Source: Rudaea sp. 3F27F6
Lineage (GTDB): Bacteria; Pseudomonadota; Gammaproteobacteria; Xanthomonadales; Rhodanobacteraceae
Direction of reading: 5' to 3'
DNA: 64,000 bases
Assembly (NCBI RefSeq): GCF_005503555.1
Contig: NZ_SCNG01000003.1
Location: forward strand, 612,049 to 676,048
Part shown: piece after piece, positions 50,156 through 59,592 of the stretch
Layout of the letters: each line of letters starts with the position of its first letter
Position numbering within the stretch: the first letter of the stretch is position 1
Notes under the pieces: generated by a model
Database searches by the model: none
Told to the model about the DNA's origin: nothing
What the model saw: only the letters and a program-made list of their open reading frames with translations
Position numbers and translations under genes: made by a program

Positions 50156-52411
50156 ATGAGCCTAAGTCGCGCTGCGGCGCTGTGGGGTGCTGCGTGTTTC
50201 GCCGCGGGCTTTGCTGCGCGCGCGGACGCGGACGACGATACGGTCAAGGAGACGCTGCCGAGCGTCAACGTCAGCGCGCACAGCGAGAAACAGTCTAAGC
50301 CGGCGTTTCCGGCGACGGCGGCCACGATCGAAGCCGAAGACATCGAAACGAAGATCAACGCGGTCGACGTCGAGGATGCGGTCAAGTATCTGCCGAGTCT
50401 GTTCGTGCGCAAGCGCAACTACGGCGACACCCAGCCCGTGCTCGCGACGCGCAACTGGGGCGTCGGTTCGAGCGCGCGTTCGCTGGTCTACATCGACGAC
50501 ATTCCGATCTCGGCCCTGATCGCGAACAACAACACGCTCGGCGCGCCGCGCTGGGGCGTGATCTCGCCCGAGCAGATCGGCAGCGTGACGATGTTGTACG
50601 GCCCGTACTCGGCGGCGTATTCCGGCAATGCGATCGGCGGCGTGTTGACGATCCGCACGCGCACGCCGGACAAGCCCGAGACGACGTTCGAGCAGACCTT
50701 CGCTTCGCAGTCGTTCGACCTCTACGGCACTCACGCGGATTATCCGACCAGCCAGACCGGCGCAACGTTCGGCGGCCGTAGCGGCGCGTTCTCCTGGTTC
50801 GTCGGCGCGAACGTGCAGAACAGTTTCAGCCAGCCGCTTTCCTTCGTCACCTCCACCGGTGTGCCCACCGGCACCAGCGGCACGATCCCGGCGAACAACA
50901 AGCTCGGCCAGCCGGCGAACGTGCTCGGCGCGAGCGGCGTGTTGCACACCTTGATGCAGAACGCGAGCGTCAAGCTCGGCTACGACTTTGCCGAACATCT
51001 GCACGCGACTTATCTCCTCGGCTATTTCAACAACGCGACGACCTCGCGCGTGCAGAGCTATCTGAGCGACGCGAGCGGCGCCCCGACCTATGCAAAAACA
51101 GCGGGCTTCGCGAGCGGCAACTATCAGCTCGCCGAAGAACATCTGATGCAGGCGCTGTCCCTCGCGAGCGACAGCGGCGGCGTTTGGGACTTCGACGCCG
51201 CGGTCACCTACTACGATTATCTGCGCGACCGGCAGCGCTCGCCGGCCGGCGTCGGCGCCGGCACGCAGTTCAGCGCGAACGGACGGCTTGCCGATCTCGG
51301 CGGCACGAACTGGGCGACGGCTGACGCGAAGGCGATCTGGCGGCCGCGCGGCGCCGAGCAGGAAATCGCTTTCGGCGTGCACGCCGACGAATACACGCTG
51401 AAGAATCCGACCTGGAACACGAGCCAGTGGCAGAACGCCGGCAGCGCGACGAGCCTGTTCAGCGCGGGCAACGGCAAGACGCGCACGCAGGCGCTGTGGC
51501 TGCAGGACGACTGGAAGTTCGCAAGCGACTGGCTGGCCACGCTCGGCCTGCGCTATGAGCACTGGCGTGCGAGCGACGGTTTCAATTTCAGCGGCGGCGT
51601 CGGCGTGCAGCAGCCGACGAGTTCGGCTTCGGCCTGGTCGCCGAAAGCGAGCCTGAACTGGCGCGTATCCGAGCGCTGGCGCCTGACCGCATCGCTGGCC
51701 AAAGCAGTGCGTTTCCCGACCGTCGCCGAGCTGTACCAGATCGTCTCGACCGGCACGACCTTCGTCAATCCGAACCCGAACCTGCGCCCCGAGCGCGTGC
51801 TCAGCGGCGAGCTTGCCGCCGAACGCGTCTTCGACACGGGCAGTCTGCGCGTGTCGCTGTTCCAGGAAGACGCGCACAGCGCGCTGATCGCGCAGACCGC
51901 GACCCTGCCCGGCGTCGCCGTGCCGGTCAGCTTCGTACAGAACGTCGACAAGGTACGCAACCGCGGCGTCGAAGTTGTCGCCGAGCGCCGCGACGCGCTG
52001 ATCGAAGGACTCGATCTTTCCGGCAGCCTGACCTTCGTCGACTCGACGATCCTCTCCAATCCCGGTTTCGTCAGCACGGCCGGCACGACCTCGGTCGGCA
52101 AGCACGCGCCGAACGTGCCGCGCTGGCGCGCGAGCGCGGTCGCCACTTACCGTCCCGACACGCATTGGAACTTCACCCTCGCCGGGCGCTACAGCGGCAA
52201 GCAGTATTCGACTCTCGACAACACCGACAACACGGCGAACGTCTACGGCGCGTTCGACAAATTCCTCGTCTTCGACGCGCGCGTGCTTTATCGCGTGGAC
52301 GATCACCTGAGCCTCGCGCTCGGTGTGGACAATCTCAACAACGAAAAATATTTCCTGTTCCATCCGTTCCCGCAGCGGACCTACGTCGCGGACGTCAAGC
52401 TGAAGTTCTAG
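50156..52411 (+). CDS. TonB-dependent outer-membrane receptor
   Basis: A receptor of 751 residues. A signal peptide (WGAACFAAGFAARA) is followed by a plug domain (residues about 50-170; VDVEDAVKYLPSLFVRKRNYGD, VYIDDIP, GGVLTIRT) and a 22-strand-type barrel ending VADVKLKF with the terminal Phe required for outer-membrane insertion. It is directly followed by a PepSY membrane protein, a pairing typical of siderophore or iron uptake. No Fur box was recognised in the upstream gap, and the substrate is not deducible. Confidence 0.92.
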   Translation: MSLSRAAALWGAACFAAGFAARADADDDTVKETLPSVNVSAHSEKQSKPAFPATAATIEAEDIETKINAVDVEDAVKYLPSLFVRKRNYGDTQPVLATRNWGVGSSARSLVYIDDIPISALIANNNTLGAPRWGVISPEQIGSVTMLYGPYSAAYSGNAIGGVLTIRTRTPDKPETTFEQTFASQSFDLYGTHADYPTSQTGATFGGRSGAFSWFVGANVQNSFSQPLSFVTSTGVPTGTSGTIPANNKLGQPANVLGASGVLHTLMQNASVKLGYDFAEHLHATYLLGYFNNATTSRVQSYLSDASGAPTYAKTAGFASGNYQLAEEHLMQALSLASDSGGVWDFDAAVTYYDYLRDRQRSPAGVGAGTQFSANGRLADLGGTNWATADAKAIWRPRGAEQEIAFGVHADEYTLKNPTWNTSQWQNAGSATSLFSAGNGKTRTQALWLQDDWKFASDWLATLGLRYEHWRASDGFNFSGGVGVQQPTSSASAWSPKASLNWRVSERWRLTASLAKAVRFPTVAELYQIVSTGTTFVNPNPNLRPERVLSGELAAERVFDTGSLRVSLFQEDAHSALIAQTATLPGVAVPVSFVQNVDKVRNRGVEVVAERRDALIEGLDLSGSLTFVDSTILSNPGFVSTAGTTSVGKHAPNVPRWRASAVATYRPDTHWNFTLAGRYSGKQYSTLDNTDNTANVYGAFDKFLVFDARVLYRVDDHLSLALGVDNLNNEKYFLFHPFPQRTYVADVKLKF

Positions 52412-52444
52412 GATGCGAACCCTCTCGATCTCGAGCGGCATATC

Positions 52445-53809
52445 GTGAACACGGCGACGGCGCGTCGGTTCTTGCTCGGCTGGCCCGACTATCGCACCGT
52501 CTGGCGCTGGCATTTTTATGCGGGCCTGTTCTGCATCCCGTTCGTGCTTTGGCTCGCTTGCACCGGCGCGATCTACTTGTTCAAACCGCAGGTCGAGGCG
52601 TGGCTGGACCGGCTTTACGATCATCTGCAGATCGACGGCCCGCTCGCTGCGCCGCAAGTCCAGGTTACCGCTGCGCTGGCCGCCGTGCCGGGCGGTCGGC
52701 TCAACGCCTATCAACTGCCGCCCGCGCCGGGCGCCGCGGTGCGCATTCTTGTCGGTCGCGGCGCCGTGCTGACGCGAGTCTACGTGCATCCGCAGACCTG
52801 CGCCGTGCTGCAGGTGATCGACGAGGACGCGCGCCTGATGCCGCTCATTTCGCGTCTGCATGGCGAGCTGATGCTCGGCGACCGCGGCTCGAATCTGGTC
52901 GAACTGGCCGCCTCGTGGGCGATCGTGATGTTGCTGACCGGCCTCTATCTTTGGTGGCCGCGCAATGCAGCGGGCGCGGCGGGCGTGCTCTACCCGCGCC
53001 TGCATCGCGGTGGCCGCGTGTTCTGGCGCGATCTGCACGGCGTCACAGGCTTCTGGATCTCGTTCTTCGCCCTGTTCCTGCTGTTCTCGGGCCTGCCGTG
53101 GACGAAATCCTGGGGCAGCCTGTTGCGTAGCGCCCATAATGCGATCAGCGCACTGAACGCACCGCAGGATTGGACCACCGGCAGCAGCGATGCGCTCGTG
53201 CAGCGGCGTGCCGAAAATGCCGCGCCACCCGCGCATCACGGCCACGCAGCGATGGCGCAGAGCGAGGAGATGCCGGCACCAGACTATGCGGCGCTCGATC
53301 GCCTCGTCGAACCGGTCGCCGCCTTGGCGCTCGCACCGCCGGTGTTGATTGCGCCGCCGTCGCGCTCTGCACCGGCATGGACCGCGCGCTCGGAATCGCA
53401 GAACCGCACCGAGCGCGTCCGCGTCGAACTCGACCCGGCCAGCGGCGAGGTGCTGCGCCGGCGCGGCTGGGCTGACGGCGCTCTCTTCGACCGCGTGATC
53501 GGCGTCGGCATCAGCGCACACGAAGGCCAGTTGTTCGGCTGGTTCAACCAGGCGCTCGGCGTGTTCACCGCGCTCGGTTTGATTCTGATTTCATCGAGTG
53601 CGCTGGTGCTCTGGTGGCGCCGCCGCCCGCCGGGCAGGCTCGGTGCGCCGCAGTCGTTGCCGCATGCGGCGAAACTGTCGTGGGTATTGTTCGCTGTGAT
53701 CGCGGTGATCGGCCTGGCGTTGCCGATGTTCGGCTTGAGTCTGCTTGCAGTGCTCGCAGGAGAGAGTCTGCTGCTGCGCATTGGTGTTGATTTGCAGAAG
53801 CTGCTCTAA
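52445..53809 (+). CDS. PepSY-associated TM-helix protein, probable ferric-siderophore reductase type
   Basis: A membrane protein of 454 residues. It has an N-terminal helix after WRWHFYAGLFCIPFVLWL, two PepSY-type periplasmic regions, a central pair of helices (SWAIVMLLTGLYLWW and FWISFFALFLLFSGLPW), and C-terminal helices (GVFTALGLILISSSALVLWW and later). Conserved histidines in helices (RWHFYAG, SRLHGELML, RDLHGVTGFW) are typical of PiuB/FoxB-like proteins thought to help reduce or release iron from siderophores. A GTG start at 52445 lies 33 bases after the receptor stop. Function is inferred from family and neighbour. Confidence 0.88.
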   Translation: MNTATARRFLLGWPDYRTVWRWHFYAGLFCIPFVLWLACTGAIYLFKPQVEAWLDRLYDHLQIDGPLAAPQVQVTAALAAVPGGRLNAYQLPPAPGAAVRILVGRGAVLTRVYVHPQTCAVLQVIDEDARLMPLISRLHGELMLGDRGSNLVELAASWAIVMLLTGLYLWWPRNAAGAAGVLYPRLHRGGRVFWRDLHGVTGFWISFFALFLLFSGLPWTKSWGSLLRSAHNAISALNAPQDWTTGSSDALVQRRAENAAPPAHHGHAAMAQSEEMPAPDYAALDRLVEPVAALALAPPVLIAPPSRSAPAWTARSESQNRTERVRVELDPASGEVLRRRGWADGALFDRVIGVGISAHEGQLFGWFNQALGVFTALGLILISSSALVLWWRRRPPGRLGAPQSLPHAAKLSWVLFAVIAVIGLALPMFGLSLLAVLAGESLLLRIGVDLQKLL

Positions 53810-53860
53810 CCGCGCGTTGCGCAACGAAGAAAGCGCAACAAAAGAATTGTAGCGATACGA

Positions 53861-53904
53861 GAAGATAAAAACCGTTCGCCTTGAGGTATCGAAGGGCGAA
53901 CGGT
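53861..53904 (-). terminator. intrinsic terminator of the MetX-like hydrolase gene
   Basis: On the minus strand ACCGTTCGCC pairs with GGCGAACGGT (perfect 10 bp), followed by TTTTTATCTTC. It lies 44 bases after the hydrolase stop and between two convergent genes. Confidence 0.85.
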
Positions 53905-53947
53905 AGATGGTTACCCGAGGGGAAGTGATGTGAAAGCAACTTTTTTG

Positions 53948-55057
53948 CTATTTGCTATTTGAGCGCGAACGTTGTGCGGCGCCTTCGCTCTTTTGCAGCA
54001 AGTCGACTAGATAGTTTTTCCACAGCACGGCCCAGGTATGCGAACTGTGCCCGCGCGTGGCATCGCTAATCGGCAGGACGACGGCGCTGCCGTTTGCCAC
54101 GTTCTTGATTTCGCGTTCGAGGATGCCGAGTTCGGGTGGATTGATCTGGTCGTCGGCAGAGTTGACCGCGAGCAGCGGCACCTTGATCGCGGCCAGCCGC
54201 GGCTGCGGGTTGTAGTTGCGCGAGGAATCCACCTGATAGAGGCAGTCGTTGGCGTCGTCTTCCTTCATCAAGGCGGCGATGCGGTCTTCGAGGTATTTGT
54301 CGGCCGCGTCGCGAGTCGGATACTCCTTCTGCCATTGCAGCGGCACCGAGCCCATGATCATCAGGATGTGCAGCGCGTCGGCCAGGCCGCGCGGCTGCTT
54401 CGTGTAGTCGCCGTTGTTCCATTCCGGATCGTTGCGGATCGCGTCCATGAACATGCGCCGGAACATGCGGTTGCGCCCGGCGATCTCGACGGGCAGCGAA
54501 GCGAGCGGCATCAGCGCGTCCATAAAATCGGGATAAGTCTCGCCCCAAACCCAGGTGTGCATGCCGCCCATCGACGTGCCCATGACCAGGCGCAGATGAT
54601 TGACCTTGAGCTTCTCGGTCAACAGCCGATAGTCAGCCTTCACCATGTCGTCGTAGTCGTAGCGTGGAAACTTCATACGCAGGCCGTCGCTCGGTTTGCT
54701 CGACTTGCCGTGGCCGATGCCGTCGGGCAGCACGATGAAGTATTTCGCCGCATCGAGCGGCTGGCCGGGGCCGAACAACTGGCCGGCGAAGCGTTCGTTG
54801 ACGAACTGCGTGCCGGCGCCGCCGGTGCCGTGCATGATCAACACCGCATTGTCCACTTTGCCACTTTTGTCCTTGTGGATATTGCCGAGCGTGCGGTAGT
54901 GCAGGCGCAGCTCGGGCAGGGTTTCGCCGCTGGCGAAACGAAAGTCCTTGATCACATAGTCGCCTTCGACCGGCGCAGGCCACGTATCGGCATGCGCAGA
55001 CAGGCAGAAAAACAGGGCGGCAAGAGCCGGAACGACGGACAGGCAGCGGCGGATCAT
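53948..55057 (-). CDS. exported MetX-like alpha/beta hydrolase
   Basis: A protein of 369 residues with a signal peptide (VVPALAALFFCLSAHA). The alpha/beta hydrolase fold resembles homoserine O-acetyltransferase (MetX): nucleophile elbow GTSMGGMHTW, acid Asp in NSADDQINPPE, and the catalytic His in TRGHSSHTW. Because it is exported, it is unlikely to be the biosynthetic MetX; it is more likely an esterase or acyltransferase of unknown substrate. The start MIRRCLSVVP is chosen because it begins the signal peptide. A strong terminator follows. Confidence 0.85.
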   Translation of the reverse strand: MIRRCLSVVPALAALFFCLSAHADTWPAPVEGDYVIKDFRFASGETLPELRLHYRTLGNIHKDKSGKVDNAVLIMHGTGGAGTQFVNERFAGQLFGPGQPLDAAKYFIVLPDGIGHGKSSKPSDGLRMKFPRYDYDDMVKADYRLLTEKLKVNHLRLVMGTSMGGMHTWVWGETYPDFMDALMPLASLPVEIAGRNRMFRRMFMDAIRNDPEWNNGDYTKQPRGLADALHILMIMGSVPLQWQKEYPTRDAADKYLEDRIAALMKEDDANDCLYQVDSSRNYNPQPRLAAIKVPLLAVNSADDQINPPELGILEREIKNVANGSAVVLPISDATRGHSSHTWAVLWKNYLVDLLQKSEGAAQRSRSNSK

Positions 55058-55147
55058 AGGTTCACCGGGAACGGATGCGGACCCGGCCGAGTGTGCAATA
55101 AACGCGGAGCTTTGTCCTGCGGCGACGCACCGGGTATCGTTGCGCCG

Positions 55148-55768
55148 ATGAATATCTCGCGCCCAGAACGACATGCCCGCGGTTGCGCCTTGTTAGCCGG
55201 CTGTAGCGTGGCGGTTTTTGTCCTCGTCTGCGGCGCGGCGCAGTTCCTGCGCAGCGATCTGGATTGGATCGCTGCGCCGCTGAGCTACTACTTGAGCGGC
55301 CCGTTCGGCACGGCGGTGATCGCGGCCTATCTCGCCTTGTCCGCGGGCCTGATCGCGCTCGGCCTGGGTTTCCGTTTTGCGCTCGCCATGCCTGCGCGCA
55401 GCATCGTGCCGATGCTGCTGTTCGTCGTCGCCGGTCTCGGACTCGCGCTGACCGCGTTGAGCGAGCCGGCAAAACTGTACGGCGACGCAGACGTGTGGGA
55501 AGTCGTGCATCGCCTCTCCGCGATGACGACCTTTCTCTGCGTGACCGTGGCGATGCTGCTGCAGTCGTTCTGGCTGCGCTTCGATCCGCGCTGGCGCGGC
55601 AGTTTCGCGTTTGCCTTCGCGCTCGCCGCCGCGGCGTTCGCGGCCTTGTGGATTTATTCGCTGGTGCACTCGCTGCCGCGCGGGCTGGCGCAGAAGGCTG
55701 TCATCGCGCTGATTCTCGTGTGGCTCGGTTGGGCTTCGTTCGCGTTGCGGTGGCGAACCGGCCGATGA
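55148..55768 (+). CDS. DUF998-family membrane protein
   Basis: An integral membrane protein of 206 residues with about six hydrophobic helices (CSVAVFVLVCGAAQFL, AVIAAYLALSAGLIALGLGF, IVPMLLFVVAGLGLAL and others). The pattern DWIAAPLSYYLSGPFG between the first two helices is the DUF998 hallmark. Function is unknown. It diverges from the MetX-like gene with 90 bases between, where no clear promoter was recognised. The frame extends far upstream as a shadow; the ATG at 55148 is the sensible start. Confidence 0.8.
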   Translation: MNISRPERHARGCALLAGCSVAVFVLVCGAAQFLRSDLDWIAAPLSYYLSGPFGTAVIAAYLALSAGLIALGLGFRFALAMPARSIVPMLLFVVAGLGLALTALSEPAKLYGDADVWEVVHRLSAMTTFLCVTVAMLLQSFWLRFDPRWRGSFAFAFALAAAAFAALWIYSLVHSLPRGLAQKAVIALILVWLGWASFALRWRTGR

Positions 55769-55924
55769 CAGCGACGTACTAAGCGGCCAAGTTCCGCGAT
55801 GTCGGCGACGGCACATGGTGTTCGCATGCCGCGCTGGGCAATCTCCGTTGCCCGCTCATATCGTCTCAATCTATTGGGCGCGATGTATCTCGGCACCGTA
55901 CGAGTGAGATATTCGTCAGCACAC

Positions 55925-57247
55925 TCAGCCGCTGCTCGCATCCGTTTTGCGTTTGCGCGGCGCGGCTTCGCGGCGTAGTGGCACGTCGCCGTCGGCGAGG
56001 CGCGCGATCAGATGCGGCGCCGCGTGCACTTGCGCGGCCGAGCGCAGCACGTGGCCGTCGTCGCGGTCGAGCAGGATGGCGTAGCCGCGCTGCAAGGTCG
56101 CGAGCGGGCTGACCGCGTTGAGCGCGCGCGCGAGTTCGGCGAGATGCTGCTTGCGCGAATCGAGTCTGCGTTCGAGCGCCACGGCAAGACGGCGCTGCAG
56201 CGCGGCGAGGCGCTCGCTGCGCTGCGCCAGCCGGATCAGCGGATGTTGTGCCTGCAGGCGTGCATGCAGATGCGCAAGCCGCTCGCCGCCGCGCTGCAGT
56301 CGCGCGCGCGGATGCTGCGCGCGCAGCCGCGCCCAGGCATGGTCGATACGTTGCGCGGCATTCTGCAGGCGGCGCAGGATCAGCGCTTCGAGCCGCGCCT
56401 CCTCGCGCTGCAGGGTACGGCGGATCGCGCCGCCGTCCGGCACGAGAATTTCCGCGGCGGCGGACGGTGTCGGCGCACGCAGGTCGGCGGCGAAATCGGC
56501 GATGGTGAAATCGACTTCGTGGCCGATCGCGCTGACCACGGGGATCGCGCTGGCGCGGATCGCGCGCGCGACCGCCTCGTCATTGAACGCCCACAGGTCT
56601 TCGAGCGAGCCGCCGCCGCGCGTGAGCAGGAGCACGTCGTGGCGCTGCCCAGCCGACGCGGCCTGCAGCGCCTTGACGATCGCCGGCGGTGCTTCCTTGC
56701 CCTGCACCGGCACCGGTATCACGTCGACTTCGGCGAGCGGAAAGCGGCGCGCAAGGACGCTCAAGACATCGCGTATCGCCGCGCCGGTGGCCGAGGTGAC
56801 GACGCCGATGCGGCGCGGCAGTTTCGGCAGCGGACGTTTCTTCGCCGCATCGAACAGGCCTTCTGCGGCAAGCCGCGCCTTGAGCTGCTCGAACGCGCGC
56901 AGCAGGGCGCCTTCGCCGGCCTCTTCGAGATGCTCGACGATCAGCTGGAATTCGCCGCGCGCTTCGTACAGGCTCACGCGTACGCGCGCCAGTACGCGCG
57001 TGCCGTCGGCCGGGCGGAAGCGCAGCAGCATCGCGCGGTTCTTGAACATGGCGCAGCGGATCTGCGCCTGCGCGTCCTTGAGGCTGAAATACAGATGCCC
57101 CGAGGCCGGACGCGAGAAATTGGAAATCTCGCCTTCGATCCAGATCAACGGGAACGTGTCTTCGAGCAGATCGCGCGCGAGGCGCACGAGCTGGCTCGGG
57201 GAGAAGATTTCGCGTTCCGCGGCGGTATCGGCGGTGAACTCAGGCAT
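55925..57247 (-). CDS. xseA: exodeoxyribonuclease VII large subunit
   Basis: The catalytic large subunit of exonuclease VII, 440 residues, degrading single-stranded DNA from both ends. The N-terminal OB-fold has LIWIEGEISNFSRPASGHLYFSLKD, and the catalytic part has GVVTSATGAAIRDVL, LLTRGGGSLEDLWAFNDE and IGHEVDFTIADF. A long coiled coil follows, then the closing SPLATLQRGYAIL. MPEFTADTAA at 57247 is the likely start. The frame is open 39 more codons upstream through a family-E repeat. The small subunit xseB is not here. Confidence 0.95.
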   Translation of the reverse strand: MPEFTADTAAEREIFSPSQLVRLARDLLEDTFPLIWIEGEISNFSRPASGHLYFSLKDAQAQIRCAMFKNRAMLLRFRPADGTRVLARVRVSLYEARGEFQLIVEHLEEAGEGALLRAFEQLKARLAAEGLFDAAKKRPLPKLPRRIGVVTSATGAAIRDVLSVLARRFPLAEVDVIPVPVQGKEAPPAIVKALQAASAGQRHDVLLLTRGGGSLEDLWAFNDEAVARAIRASAIPVVSAIGHEVDFTIADFAADLRAPTPSAAAEILVPDGGAIRRTLQREEARLEALILRRLQNAAQRIDHAWARLRAQHPRARLQRGGERLAHLHARLQAQHPLIRLAQRSERLAALQRRLAVALERRLDSRKQHLAELARALNAVSPLATLQRGYAILLDRDDGHVLRSAAQVHAAPHLIARLADGDVPLRREAAPRKRKTDASSG

Positions 57248-57265
57248 ACAGTGATGGCTTTGGCT

Positions 57266-57400
57266 TCCCTTCTCCCAGCGGAAGAAGGTGCCCCGAAGGG
57301 GCGGATGAGGGGAGAGCGCAGCGACTCGACACCGCACGGCAACCGTCTGAGGATTTTCCCTCATCAGCCTGCCGGCGCCTTCTCCCGGTGCGAGAAGAAT
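57266..57400. repeat. family-E composite repeat upstream of xseA (E3)
   Basis: CTTCCCTTCTCCCAGCGGAA at one end and GCCTTCTCCCGGTGCGAGAA at the other, with CCCCGAAGGGGCGGATGAGG and TTTTCCCTCATCAGCC between. It lies between the phospholipase D-type gene and xseA. Its minus-strand reading is open and in frame with xseA (GTFFRWEKGSQSHHC). Confidence 0.75.
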
Positions 57401-57430
57401 AGTACTTCGGAAGTTAGGAGTTCGTGCGCT

Positions 57431-58852
57431 TCAGCGCTCTCTGCGTTTGCGTCGCAATTTGCGCCAGCGCCACAGCAGACTCGCGCCGACCCAGAGCGCG
57501 ATCACGGCGAGCGGCCAGGCAACGAGGCGCGGCCAGATCGACGCGATCACGGCGAGCGCGATAAGGACAAAGGCGATCGGCGGCAGCAACGCCGCTTCGC
57601 CGCTGCCGAGCACGCGCCGATCGCCGATCGCGGCGCCGACGGTGTTGACCAGGCGCAGCGTGCCCGCCGCGGCGCGGCTCGAACTGCCGCTGCCGCCGCG
57701 CGTGCGGCGTGCGGCCGGGCGTGTGCGCGAGGGACGCGCGCGCTCGTCGAGCACGACTTCGGTCGCATTGAGCAGATCTTGCTCGTACTGTGCGGCCATT
57801 TTCTGCGCGAAGCCTTCGTTTTCGACAGCGACGTCGATCTCGCAGTTGGTCAGCCAGCTCGCGACGTTGAGATTGCTCGATCCGACCCGCGCCCAGCGCC
57901 CGTCGGCGACCGCGGTCTTGGCGTGGATCATCGAGCCGTTCCATTCGTAAACCTTCACCCCGGCTTCGAGCAGCGGCCGATAGCCCGCGTGCGAAAGCCG
58001 CGCGACGAGTTTCAGATTGCTCGTGCCGGGCACGAGCAGGCGCACGTCGACGCCGTCGCGCGCGGCGGCGCAAAGCGCCTGCACGTACGGGGCGAAGCCG
58101 ACGAAGTAAGCATCGGTCAACCACAGGGTGCGGCGCGCCATCGAGGCGACGAAGAGATCGGTGCGGTAGAGGCTGGCGCGATTCGGCGTGGTCGCGATGA
58201 CGCGCAGATCGACGTCGCCGGCGCGCGCGGGCTCGACGATATCGAGCGCGAGCGGCGCGCCGATCTGCGCCCAGTTGTCGACGAAGGCGCGCGCGACGTC
58301 GGCGCAGGCCGGCCCGCGGATGGCGACGCCGGTGTCGCGCCACGGCGCGATACCGCGCGGCGGATCGCCGAGCCATTTCTGCGCGACGCAGATGCCGGAG
58401 ACGAAGGCGATTGCGCCGTCGACCACGAGCAGCTTGCGATGGTCGCGGCCGAGCCAGCCGAGCGGACTGTCGAAGCGCGGCGGATTATAGGCGCGCACTT
58501 CGCCGCCGGCGTCGAGCAGCGGCTGCCAGAACGCGGCCTTGGAATTGCCGAGACAGCCGAGCCAGTCGCGGATCACGGCGACGCGCACGCCGGCCGCGGC
58601 GCGCTCGGCGAGTGCGGCACGGAATTCGCGGCCGACGCTGTCGTCGGCGACGATGTAGTTTTCGAGCAGGATCGTCTGCCGCGCGGCGCGGATCGCCGCG
58701 AGCCAGTGGTCGAAGTTCGCCTGCGCGTCGATCAGCAGTTCGACGTCGTTGCCCGCGCTCAATTCGGCGCCGGTCGCGCGCTCGAATGCGTGCGCAGTCA
58801 GGTTGCGTGCGGACGCCAGCGGCGGAGTGGGGTGATCGGGCTGCGATGACAT
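57431..58852 (-). CDS. phospholipase D / cardiolipin synthase-type protein
   Basis: A protein of 473 residues of the HKD phosphodiesterase superfamily. Two HKD motifs are visible: HRKLLVVD (about 137-144) and HAKTAVAD (about 305-312), both complete. No N-terminal transmembrane helices are present; instead the C-terminus has two hydrophobic helices (LLPPIAFVLIALAVIASI and LVAWPLAVIALWVGASLLW) after a basic, Ser/Arg-rich linker. This layout resembles ClsB-like cardiolipin synthases. Substrate specificity is inferred only. It ends just upstream of repeat E3. Confidence 0.87.
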   Translation of the reverse strand: MSSQPDHPTPPLASARNLTAHAFERATGAELSAGNDVELLIDAQANFDHWLAAIRAARQTILLENYIVADDSVGREFRAALAERAAAGVRVAVIRDWLGCLGNSKAAFWQPLLDAGGEVRAYNPPRFDSPLGWLGRDHRKLLVVDGAIAFVSGICVAQKWLGDPPRGIAPWRDTGVAIRGPACADVARAFVDNWAQIGAPLALDIVEPARAGDVDLRVIATTPNRASLYRTDLFVASMARRTLWLTDAYFVGFAPYVQALCAAARDGVDVRLLVPGTSNLKLVARLSHAGYRPLLEAGVKVYEWNGSMIHAKTAVADGRWARVGSSNLNVASWLTNCEIDVAVENEGFAQKMAAQYEQDLLNATEVVLDERARPSRTRPAARRTRGGSGSSSRAAAGTLRLVNTVGAAIGDRRVLGSGEAALLPPIAFVLIALAVIASIWPRLVAWPLAVIALWVGASLLWRWRKLRRKRRER

Positions 58853-58864
58853 GCAGCGCCGATT

Positions 58865-59377
58865 CTACGGCTGTGCCAGCGCCCGGCGATAGGGAAAGTC
58901 CTTCGAGAACGTTTTGCCGTTGTCGTTGCCTTCGATGCGCGCGGTCAGCGAGCCGTCGGCGTTGCGGCGATAGACGATGCGCTGCAGATGATCGGCATGG
59001 CCGGGATTGACGAAGACCGCTTCGGCCGCATCGATGCTCGCGAGACGGAAATCGACCGGCGGCTTGCCGCCCGGTTGCGCGGTGAAGTAGACGCCATCCT
59101 CGCGTTTCTGCAGGCGCATGAATTCGAAACTCACCGTCTTGCCGCCCTTGAGCGTGCGGCTCATGCCGACCATCAAGTTGGCCGAGGGCGTCGACCAGAT
59201 CTCTTCGGTGATCGCGCCGTTCTCGTCGAATGTCCAGCGGCCGGCGAGCCAGGCGAAGCGGTCGAGGGCAATGTCGGTCGTGGCATTCGACGACGTTGCC
59301 ATGGGCGCATCGGCGGCAAAGAGGGCGGGAGCCGCGAATAAAACAGTGAGCAGAGTGAGCTTGGCGTGCAGTTTCAT
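58865..59377 (-). CDS. DUF6265-like exported protein
   Basis: A protein of 170 residues with a signal peptide (LTVLFAAPALFAADA). The mature part opens with FAWLAGRWTFDENG and continues TEEIWSTPSANLMVGMSRT, FEFMRLQ, and GVYFTAQPGG, the recurrent pattern of a lipocalin-like family annotated as DUF6265. The biochemical role is unknown. It is 12 bases upstream of the phospholipase D-type gene on the same strand and may be co-transcribed. Confidence 0.72.
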   Translation of the reverse strand: MKLHAKLTLLTVLFAAPALFAADAPMATSSNATTDIALDRFAWLAGRWTFDENGAITEEIWSTPSANLMVGMSRTLKGGKTVSFEFMRLQKREDGVYFTAQPGGKPPVDFRLASIDAAEAVFVNPGHADHLQRIVYRRNADGSLTARIEGNDNGKTFSKDFPYRRALAQP

Positions 59378-59530
59378 GGTCCCTCTCCCCAGGGAAGCGA
59401 AAAGAGGCCTATCTTAATTCGCGCAGGGCGGCAGCGGCGGCTGGCGATACTCGGAAAGGGGAACGCCGTTTCGAGTTCGCGTTTTTATCGTCACGCAACA
59501 AAAGCAGAAACGCGATTCACGCCCGATAGG

Positions 59531-59566
59531 CTCTTCGGTTGTCGAGAGCCGGAAATGACGGACAAA
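59531..59566. repeat. family-A half copy A6
   Basis: CTCTTCGGTTGTCGAGAGCC then GGAAATGACGGACAAA, matching the right part of copy A1 (CTGTCGAGAGCCGCCGGGAT, GACGAACAAA). It lies in the gap (59378-59592) between the DUF6265-like gene and the Rieske gene; nothing else was seen there. Confidence 0.65.
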
Positions 59567-59592
59567 GCATTCGTTTCGTCCGTGCGCCTGAG

